Source: Leptotrichia sp. oral taxon 212 (GTDB lineage: Bacteria; Fusobacteriota; Fusobacteriia; Fusobacteriales; Leptotrichiaceae). From it: 64,000 nt of DNA. The notes under the pieces are model-generated. The model was not told the origin of the DNA. It worked only from the letters and a program-made list of their open reading frames with translations, and did not search any database. Made by a program: the position numbers and the translations under genes. Positions 42,932 through 53,300 of the stretch are shown here, one piece after another. The first letter of the stretch is position 1, and every line of letters starts with the position of its first letter. The stretch covers positions 1,337,126 to 1,401,125 of the forward strand of contig NZ_CP012410.1 in assembly GCF_001274535.1 (NCBI RefSeq). Reading direction: 5' to 3'.

Positions 42932-44173
42932 ATGGCAAATTATAAAAGATTTGATTTTAAGAAATTATATTTTATTTTATATATAGTACTTGTACTTATT
43001 GTAGTATATCTGCTTTTTAAACTGGGAATTTTTCTGTTTCCTTTTACACTGGCTCTGTTTTTTTCCATATTGACTCAGCCATTTTCAAGGTTTCTACAGA
43101 AAAAACTGAAATTTTCACAGAAAATTGCAACCATAGTGTCAATAATTCTATTTCTTGTAATATTTTTAGCTTTTATAAGTCTTTCCGCCTTACGGCTTTC
43201 AGGGGAAATCTACAAACTTTCCATAAATCTTAATAAATATTCTAAAGATTTTCAGAGCTTGTGGAATCATACAATAGATAGAGTTTACTCTCTTCTAGGA
43301 TATTTTCCTGAAGGATTTGATGAACAGGTAAAAAGTTCCATTAACGGATTTATTAGAATGGGAACGTCAAAACTTGGCTCCTTTATAAACAGCCTTATAA
43401 ATTTTATTACATCAATACCTACAATAATACTTTATATCTGTATTACAATACTGTCAACTTTTTTTATAAGTCTGGACAAGAAGAAAATAATGACTTTTCT
43501 GGAACAGCAGTTTCCGGAAACATGGATAAAAAAGGTATATAATATTAAAAGAGAAATGTTTAATGTACTCGGTTCCTACATAAGGGCTCAGATTATACTA
43601 ATGACAATCTGTTTCTTTGAATTACTTATTTCATTTAATTTATTGTCATTTTTAAAATTTAATTTACCGTATCCGTTAATTTTTTCAATTATAATCTGTA
43701 TTATTGATGCCCTTCCAATACTGGGAGCCGGTGCTGTACTCCTGCCATGGAGCTTGATATCATTTGCAACTGGAGATATTAAACTTGGACTGGCTTTATT
43801 AGGCATTTATTTTCTGGTTCTTTCTGTCCGTCAGATGCTTGAACCTAAGCTTATAAGCCAGAATCTGGGGGTACATCCGCTTGTTACACTGATTTCAATG
43901 TATTCAGGATTCAAATTTTTTGGTGTCATAGGATTCCTTATAGGGCCTGTTGTAATGATTATACTTAAAAATGTGTTCTCACGTGAACTTGAAATTGGTT
44001 TTTTCAGGGAAATTTTTACAGAAATTCATGAAGATGATGAGAAAAAATCTGACAGCAATAAATCTCACCATACTGAAAATAATTCCAATTCAGACAATGA
44101 TTCCAGTGAACCTCTGAATGAAAAAATAAAGAAATATATAGATGAAGAATTTATAGAAGATAAAAAATGTTAA
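42932..44173 (+). CDS. AI-2E family transporter (PerM/YdiK-like)
   Basis: The 413-residue integral membrane protein has about eight spans and the family marks: LAFFSILTQPF-like start near 40, a long amphipathic stretch with a hydrophobic hairpin, PILGAGAVLLPWSLI near 269 and ISQNLGVHPLVTLISMYSGFKFFGVIGFLIGPV near 308. Family members transport AI-2, Na+/H+ or unknown substrates, so the name should not be taken literally. The C-terminal 60 residues form an unusual acidic Ser/Asn/Asp-rich tail. It is monocistronic with its own promoter and terminator. Confidence 0.88.
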   Translation: MANYKRFDFKKLYFILYIVLVLIVVYLLFKLGIFLFPFTLALFFSILTQPFSRFLQKKLKFSQKIATIVSIILFLVIFLAFISLSALRLSGEIYKLSINLNKYSKDFQSLWNHTIDRVYSLLGYFPEGFDEQVKSSINGFIRMGTSKLGSFINSLINFITSIPTIILYICITILSTFFISLDKKKIMTFLEQQFPETWIKKVYNIKREMFNVLGSYIRAQIILMTICFFELLISFNLLSFLKFNLPYPLIFSIIICIIDALPILGAGAVLLPWSLISFATGDIKLGLALLGIYFLVLSVRQMLEPKLISQNLGVHPLVTLISMYSGFKFFGVIGFLIGPVVMIILKNVFSRELEIGFFREIFTEIHEDDEKKSDSNKSHHTENNSNSDNDSSEPLNEKIKKYIDEEFIEDKKC

Positions 44174-44198
44174 AAAATGAAATAATAAATTGAAATAA

Positions 44199-44277
44199 TA
44201 AAAAACTATCAAAAAAGAATATATATTAGAAACAATATAAAAATATAGTTAAATTCTTTTGAGATAGTTTTTTTATT
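44199..44277. terminator. Bidirectional terminator between the transporter and autotransporter genes
   Basis: AAAAACTATC..AAAAAAGAAT (44201-44220) mirrors ATTCTTTTGAGATAGTTTTTTT (near 44253-44274), with a short AT-rich loop. Both ends carry A/T runs, so it can end the convergent transcripts. Same arm motif family as at 4729-4938 and 28303-28407. Confidence 0.7.
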
Positions 44278-44288
44278 GAAAGTCAATA

Positions 44289-44313
44289 GAAATGTGAATT
44301 ATACCCACATTTC
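44289..44313 (-). terminator. Perfect 8-bp hairpin just past the autotransporter stop
   Basis: GAAATGTG (44289-44296) and CACATTTC (44306-44313) around a 9-nt loop, 31 bp past the stop. No T run on the minus strand, so it may be an RNA 3'-end stabiliser rather than a terminator. Confidence 0.4.
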
Positions 44314-44343
44314 CATCAACTTATTAAGCTTATCATTATTTAA

Positions 44344-47300
44344 TTAGTAAATCACTCTGAAGCCAACTCCACCTTTAATATTCTTACCTGTACTGTCATA
44401 TCCTGTATTAAGTGTCAGTCCCATTCTTGAATTTTCAAGTCCGAAGTTCAGATTTGCCTTAAAGTTTCCTTTATGGTTTTTCTTTTCTCCTCTTATATTA
44501 AACCAGTCAGCAGTTGTATATCCTACTCTTACTTTATTTCCACTGTCAAGAACATTTCCAAGCTCATTCTCATAACCTAAATCTAAAGATGCTGTAAATA
44601 TGCTCTTAACTGCAAATGGTTGTCTATACTTAAACTCAACTCCTACTTCAGGTACTACTGAATAATAGTCATTTTCCTTAACTTCCAGTCTAACTTCACC
44701 TGTTTTTTCCTTTATATTTCCTACTTTTCCATATTCAAGTTTTAAGCTTCCGTATGGTCTTATGCTTGTTCTTTCGCTTGTTCTAAATTCTTTGCTAATT
44801 TCATTTTTAACTGCCGCTCCGTAAGCATAGTATTCTGATTTTGCATTGAAAATTTCATCAACAACAAGGAATCTTCTGTTCATTCTACTTTCAGAAATGA
44901 AACCTTCTCCTGAAACAGTCCATTTCAGACTTCCATTATGATCAAATGCAGTTGACTTGAATGCACCTAATTTAAGCATTACTGTATCTTCTTTTGATTG
45001 TCCTATATCTTTAAACTTAAATTTGTTGTTTACTGCTCCTGCATACCATCCTGTGCTGTTTCCAAGCTTAATTGTCTCATCTTCATGAACATAAGCCACT
45101 CCATATGAATTACTTGTATAGTCCTTTACTCCTGCACTCTTCGTTTCAAATTTCTCCTTCATTCCAAATACCTTTATTTTATTGGAATTTTTAGATTTAT
45201 TCTCCCATTCATTCTGCAGGTAAGTAAACTCTTTGTCAAGCATTTTTCCTGTATTATACAGTCTTTGATGTGTATTTGCATACTGATGTCCTGACATTTC
45301 ATCAAAAGCCTGTGCAAGAAGTATTTTTTCGTTATTTCCTATACTGTTTATTTTATCCATTAATCTTTTTTCATTTGAATCAAGAGTATTCATATCGTAT
45401 CTCTGTTCAAGACCATCCGTAAAGTTATACAGATTATCTTTTCTTGGAACAAAAGCAGTATAAGGTATTTTAGTCATCAGAACTTTTTCAATCTCTCCTG
45501 TTGCAGGATTCACCTGAGGTGTTGCCAGCCATGTCAATGAACCTGAATAAGGAGTGAAAGTAAATATTCCTGTCTTAACCTGATCAAGGAATGGTTTTAA
45601 TATTTTATCTCCTATGATTACATTCTTTGAATTTGTTCTTTCTGAAAATTCTGTACCTATTATAAGGTCACTTTCCACTGCAAGTGATGTTGCTCCGGAA
45701 AGGTTTATAGGTTTAGTTCTTCCAAGTGTATCTACATAAACTCCAAAATTAGATAATCCAATATTGTTATTTACAGGATAATTTATTTCTTCAACCTGGT
45801 CATCTCTCAGTAAAACTCCATCCCTTTGAATAGCCAGTGTTCCATCTGGTAAAGTTACAATTCCTACTCCACCTACATTTTTACTAATATCCTGTGCTGC
45901 ACGGTACTGTTTTGCTCCGTTACTTGCATTTATTGTACCTGTACTTCCGTTTATTTCTCCTAAAACTGCTGAAGGATTATTTTCAGCTTCTGTTTTTTCA
46001 GGCAAGTCCGTACCTGTCGTTCCCTGAGCCTTACTATATTTTACTCCGTATGACGAAAGACCTGATATTGTTATGTTACCATAGTTCTTTATTACAGGTT
46101 TAGCATTGTCAGTTCCTCTTATAAGTACTCCATAGCTTCTTGATGCATCAATATCAATAGTTCCATGATTTATAAGCGTACTTCCATTTAACAGTGCAAC
46201 TCCAATTACACCATTTACATTAGGGTTTGAAGAATATGAACCTGATTTTATAACTCCTCCTGCTTCATTAATAAATGTAGCACCATTATCTGCAAATACT
46301 CCTATCATAGTCTGAATTTTATTTGAAGATGATGCTGAATCAGCATTCAGATAGATATTTCCAGAATTTTTCATTACAGTTCCTCTTCCATCTCCATACA
46401 TTCCAATGGAATTATTTCCCATAACTGTTATATTTCCTCTATTTTCTGAATATCCACCATTTGTTGCAGCTATTCCTATTCCATAAATTATGTTATTTGG
46501 ATCATCAACATTAGTTCTTCCGACATTTATTACACCTGAAGTATTATTTATTGCCCTTGAACCAGTTCCTGTTACAAGTATTCCCAGATTTCCTTTTCCT
46601 TGTGACAAGTCAATTCTTCCGTTATTTGTAACTTCTCCACCATTTTTCACATAGATTGCTGTAATTCCATCATTTGTAAGTCCATTTATATTTGCATTAT
46701 TTACAATACTTGCGTTTCCATCACTATATATGAAAGTAGACTCATTTCCTAATATAACGTTACTTCCTGCAGAATTTACATATGTATTTGCAGCAGTTCC
46801 TCTGTTATTAAGAATTACTCCATAAGATTTATTTCCTATATTGAAGTTCGATGTAGTATCATTTACATTTACTCCGCCAGTAGCATAAACAGCGGCAGGT
46901 TCTGTATTTAATCCCGGTGCAGTATGAGATGCTACATTAACTGTACCTCCAAGATTTACTGAACCACCTTTCTTGTAAATACCGATTGCCTGGTCTGAGA
47001 CATTTAGGCTTGAAGTCGCAGTTGTTGTAACGCTTCCTGTATTACTTAACGAATAAATACCAAATGATTTATCTTTTACATCCAGTGCACTTTCATTCAC
47101 TATATCTATTTTTGAACCATCTTTTGCATATATTCCTACTGTTGAGTTATTTTTATCAGAATCTGTTGTGATATCTACATTCAATGTACCTCTGTTTATA
47201 AACAGCTGGTCTGAATTTCCTTCTAAGTAAGCTCCCATTGATTTTTTACCTGAAATATTTATATTTCCATTATTTTCAACAGTTTTCAATAATCCACTCT

Positions 47301-50300
47301 GATTATTTGAATAGATTCCAATACTTTCATTTCCGGAAAAATATAATGCCGAGTTATTTTTTACATTTGAATTTCTTGCAACAATTCCTTTTGCCTTGTC
47401 AAATGAGCTTGTTATGAAGTTTCCTTCTGCTTCAATTGAAGAATTTTCAGTATAAATTCCTACAGAACTTACATTCAGCGACATACTTCCCCAACCTGTA
47501 AATTTAGAGTTTCCTGTAATATATGCCCCTGTTCCATTTGCTGAAACATTTATATCATTACCGTTCATGACAACTTCACTGTTATTAATAAATAATAGCG
47601 GTTCAGAAGTTGAATTCAATGTTCCTGCAACATTATAATTCATTTTAGAATTTTCTAAATATGCCAGACTTCCATTATTTGAGAAGTTTATATTTCCACC
47701 GTTTACATTTATTGTAGAATTGCTTCCATACAATCCAAATCCCTTATTTCCAACAGTGATATTTCCAGATGTTGTTAAGTTTGACTTTTCAACATAAATA
47801 CCTACTGCAGGATTTACTGAATTTCCTGAAGCATCTAAAATTGAATCTCCAACTGTAACATTTCCTGTATTTACAACTGTTGAGACTCCCGTTGTACCTG
47901 TACCTGGCTTAATATAAATTCCAGCTGTACCGTTTCCTAAAGTAATATCTCCTGCATTACTTACATCTATAGTCTTATCTATAAATTCTATGTTACCCAG
48001 ACTGTCAGTTTTAGTATTTGTTGCGTAGATTCCTACCGATTTATCTCCTCCGGATATATTTCCTTTATTTTCTACTTTATCTGTACTTACAGAATAAATT
48101 GCCGCAGAAGAATTTCCAACTGAAATTGAAGCTCCGCTATCATTTAAAATAGTAGATTTATTTATATACCCTACAGGATGTCCTGAAAATTTAGGAGTTG
48201 TTGCTTTATAAATTCCATAAATTCCTGTTGATTTATCTCCTGTTTTTATTGTTCCAGCATTTTTTCCTCTTGAAGATTCAAGGTACATTGCTGTAGACTC
48301 AGTAGCATTTGATAAGTCAAGAGTCCCATTATTTACTGCATCATAACCTGGATAGTTCCATGTTATTCCTGTTTTACTGTCATTTTTATTTCCATCAGCC
48401 ATCAGACCTATTATTTTTTGAGAACCTGCAGCTGCATCTACTGTTACTCCTGAAGCTATTCCTGCTTCTCCATTTATAACGTGAGAAAGTACATTTCCTG
48501 TTTCTAATGTAACATTTGCAGTTGTATTAGCTATCCCTTCAGTAATTCTTATTCTTTCAGCAGAATATCCATTCGTTATAAAGCTTCCTCCATTATCATG
48601 AATAATAGCACCTTCCTGTCCATAAATTCCGACTCCTTGTCCTTTTAACTCTATAGTTGAAGTATTCTTAAAGTTTATCGTTGAACCCTTAGTTGCTATT
48701 ACACCTACGCCATTTTCTCCATTTAAAGTAATATGCGCTCCACCCTCAAGTGTAACTTCAGACGGTGCCGTTCCTTCACCACCTGATCCTGTATTACCTA
48801 TATAAACAGCTGTTCCTGCAGTAGTTCCGTCACCTATGGTCATATTTCCTGTATATTTTATTTTACTTCCATTCTCAGCAAACAGTCCTATTCCATTTTT
48901 TCCGGTAGTTATAGCTGTATTTATAACTTTAGGTGTTCCTGCAGTTCCCTGTGCATCAGAATATATACCGATTGCATAGTTGCTTCCTACTGTATTTCCT
49001 ACAGTTATTCCTGCTGTATATGCTGAAATATTTGTATTTCCCTTAAGAAGCAGACCGATTATTCCATCACCTGTATTTGAATTGTTCTTATAATTCAATG
49101 CCGGAGTTGTACCATTAAGAGTTCCATTATCAAGATAAACTCCCACTCCATATCCTTTAACTGTTCCTATATTACTTCCCTTAAGAACTCCTGTATCCTT
49201 CACATAATATGCAACCCTGTTCTGTGATTTAGTTCCTAAGTCAATAGCCCCTGTCGAAGTATCAGCTTCTGCTAAATCTGTCAGATACACTCCTACTGAT
49301 GATTCAGCAGCATCTGCAAAGTTAATTTTACCTACTGATGTTACATCAGATTTTGGTGTATATATTCCTACAGTTTTTGCTTTATTCAGATTTATTGTTC
49401 CAGTATTTGAAATAGCAGAATTATTTATTGCAGTGTTAGCATTTGAAGCAAAAATTCCTGTTGATGTTTCTGAGTTAAGATTTATTGTACCTATATTCTT
49501 TAAATTTATTGCAGAAGCAGGAGCAGTACTGTCTGTCATTCCAAACATTCCTACTGATTTTTCTCCTGTTAAATCTATAGTGCCTGCTAAATCATTTACA
49601 CCTTCTGCACCATTTTTTGTAAATATTCCTGTTGAAGTTTTTCCTGATAAAGTAATTTCTTTACTGTTTGTAACTTTTGTTCCTGTTCCTGTTCCATACA
49701 TTCCAATTACATTTTGAACAGTTCCTGTAATTTTATTATTGTTAATTGCATTAGCTCCACCAGATGCCACCATTCCGTTGGAACTTTCTCCATTTAAATT
49801 AATGTTTCCTAAGTTTGTACCTTTTGTTCCGCTTCCACTTACATAAATACCTGAAGATTTTGTAGCAGTTCCTGCTGTTCCGGCAACATCTATATTACCA
49901 GTTGCCGCATTTTCAACATCTGCTCCATTCTGTCCAAAAATTCCAATGCTTGATATTGCAGAATTACTTAAATTAATTCCGGCTTTGTTTGTAACTTTTG
50001 ATTTATCTGCAAATATTCCTGTCGTTCCAGTGTTATTCAATCCTATCTGTCCGTTGTTTGTAACCGTTAAATTATTTACAGATTGAGTATTTTTAGCGTA
50101 TATCCCAATAGATTTATTCATATTTGCATTAACTATACTGTCATTAATTATATTTAAAGTTCCACCTGTCAAATTACCATAAATTCCTGCACTTCCATCT
50201 TTTCCTGCTATATTTTCTATAGTAACTGTGCCTTCATTCTTAATAGTATGAGCACCTGAAGTAAATATTCCATAAATTCCTGCTGACGTTTCACTTCCTG

Positions 50301-53300
50301 TAGAAACTCCTCCTTTAACATTTATCTGACCACCGGCTAAGTTGAAAGCATCACTGTTCTCTAAGAAAATTCCTGCTGATTTATTACCTGATATTTCAAT
50401 AAGTTTACTATTTTCAACTTTTGATTCATTTTTTCCATATATTCCTACTGAACCGTCCTTATTCATCAAAATCTTACCAGCATTTGTAACTTCACTTTTT
50501 CCAGCCAAAATCCCTATAGAAGAAGCCTCATCTCCTGTTATAATGCCATTTGCAGTATTATTTACAAGTAAGTTTCCTGCACTTCCTGAATTATTTTCAG
50601 CAATTATTCCTACAGATGATGTACTTCCTGAATTAATATTTATCTTGTTATTATTTTCTAAAGTAAGTACACCTGTAGCTCCTGCATCAACTTCTCCATA
50701 TATTCCAACATTTTTAGTGACAGAATTAAGATTTATTATTCCTTCATTCAAAGTTTTGTATCCAGTAGCTCCTGAAAGTTTTCCAAACATTCCTGCTGAA
50801 CCTGTTGCAGCTCCAGTACTTCCTGTTATTGTTATCACTCCGTTTACAGTATTTGTTGCATTTGAGTTTACTGTATACATTCCTGCTGAATTCTCGTGTG
50901 AAACATTTATATTTTTCTTGTTGGTTATTTCCGAACCATTATTACCGAACATTCCTGCTGATGATCCTTTGTTTACATTAATAACAGATTCATTTATTCC
51001 TGTTGCATTATCAACAAGTATTCCTACTGTTTCTCCTGCATTAAGGTCAATCACTCCATTTGGATGGCCTGTATTCTTGGCTATTCCTTTTGATATATCA
51101 GCGAAATTTTTTATGTAGATTCCTGCTGATTTTTCCTGTCCCACTAAAATTGATTTTTTATTTTCAAGTGTTGTTATACCAGTTGCAGAGCCTCCAATTT
51201 CAGCATACATTCCTGCTGATTGCATTAATCCGGCACCACCTATTAATTCAATTGTTCCACTATTTATTATATCTCTTGAAACAGCATCTGTATTTTTTGT
51301 AAATATTCCTGCTGATTCTTTACCTTCTACAGTTATTTTTCCTTCGTTTAATGGAAGAGAATTTTCAGCATAAATTCCAGCTGATTTTTCTTTCTTGGTA
51401 GTAATTACTCCGTTTGGAGAAGCATTAGTAACAGTGGCATTATTTTTTCCTAAAAGTCCTGCTGAACCTCCACCGTTCATTGTTATTATAGATTCATTTA
51501 TGGCTTTACCGCTATCGGCCAGCATTCCTGCAGACGCCGAAGCTATACCTGTATTAGTTGCCTGTATTGTTCCTTTGTTTGTTATTTCAGATCCAAGTTT
51601 TCCAAACATTCCTGCTGAACCGATTCCACCTATTGTAATTGTAGCTCCTGCATCATTTTTACCAATAGAGTTTTCAAGCATCATTCCTGCAACTCCTGCT
51701 ACATCTGAAGAAGTTATTATTCCTTTGTTAACAGCATCAACATCTGTTTTCGTACCTGTTCCATTTTTTGCATAAATTCCTACTGAATTTTTTATGTTAA
51801 TATTTATATTTTTACCTGTATCATTCAATACATTTAAAACTCCTGAACCTCCTGTAAGTCCGGCATAAATTCCTACTCCTTTTTCTTCACTGGCTGGAGT
51901 AGTTGCTAAACCAACATTTATTGTTCCTAAATTTTTTATATCTTTAGCTTTTGACGCTATAGCATAGATTCCCGCAGATGTTCCCTTTTCAGCTGTTATA
52001 TTTAATGAATTTGTTACATTACTGTTATTTGCATAAATCCCTGCTGAACCATCTGATTTTACAGTTATATTTCCTAAATTTGAAATTTCTGAATCTGTCG
52101 TTCCATAAATTCCTGCTGAACCTGAACCGTTCATAGTTAATACACCTGAAGCAGCATTTGTGACTGTACTGTTCACAGCAGACATACCTATTGAAGTATT
52201 ACCTGATGAAGTTATACTTCCTAAATTTGATAGTATCGAAGAATTTTCTCCATGCATTCCTATAGAATTTTGATTAGCAGTTGTTATAGCTGCTCCAGTG
52301 GCATTTGTTCCATCTGAGCCATTCAAATAAATCCCAATTGCTCCATCTTTTCCTGTTAATGCCAATGTTCCTTCATTTAGAGCATTTCCTCTTGTTCCTC
52401 CATCAGATTTCAGAGCTGAAATTGTTGTTTTTAAGTTTGAAGTCAGTGTTTTTCCTGAGGCAATATTCGCATTTCCACCATTTGTTACTAAAAACTGTGC
52501 TGTATCATGAATATTTGTAAATTTTCCACTTGTTGTTATATCGATAGTGTCATTAACATTTACCGTTGTTCCTGTATCCCCATAAAATACTGCTGAATTT
52601 TCTCCCATGGAAGATACTTTTAGATTTCCCAATGTAGCATTTGTTAGATTTACAGTATTATTAGCCGGAGCAGTAGATGCACCAAAATAAGCAAGTACAG
52701 AACTTTTTCCTATACTGGCTTCCAGACTATTAATTTCAAATACATTTTCAAAATTTGAAGCATTTGCAGAATATAATCCTACTGTTTTTTCTCCTAGAAC
52801 TAATTTTGCACCTGTATTAAATGTTGTTTTACCAGTTCCATCTGAGTATACCCCTATTCCTGTATGAGTAGCTGTAGAATTTCCAACATTAATTTCAGCT
52901 GAAACTGTTCCATTAGAGTTACTATTAAATAAAGCTATTCCACCATTTGTTGATGATATGACACCTCCAGAATGTACAAATGTACCATTTTCAGAATATA
53001 GCCCTGCTTTTCCTCCTGCTGCAGTAGAGATATTACCATCATTTGTAAGTGTTCCACCTTTCTGAACTACTCCATGGTGTAAACTACTTGATATTGTTGC
53101 ACCTGTTGCATTTGTAACTGTAGAATTTTCTGTATATACCCCCATTGATGTAGCACCTGTTGCATTTATATTTTTTGTATTTTCAAATATTGCACTATTT
53201 CCTAACATAACACCATATCCATTTGTTCCTGCAACTGTTATAGTACCATTATTTTTATTTGTCCCAGTGGTTCCAGTAAAATACATACCTATATTTTTGT

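Noticed and set aside
50342-51118. Long plus-strand open frames inside the autotransporter genes (also 61226-61981 and others)
   Set aside because: They mirror the repeat coding on the minus strand, have no ribosome sites and encode low-complexity Phe/Ile/Pro-rich products. They are shadows of the repeat codon pattern.
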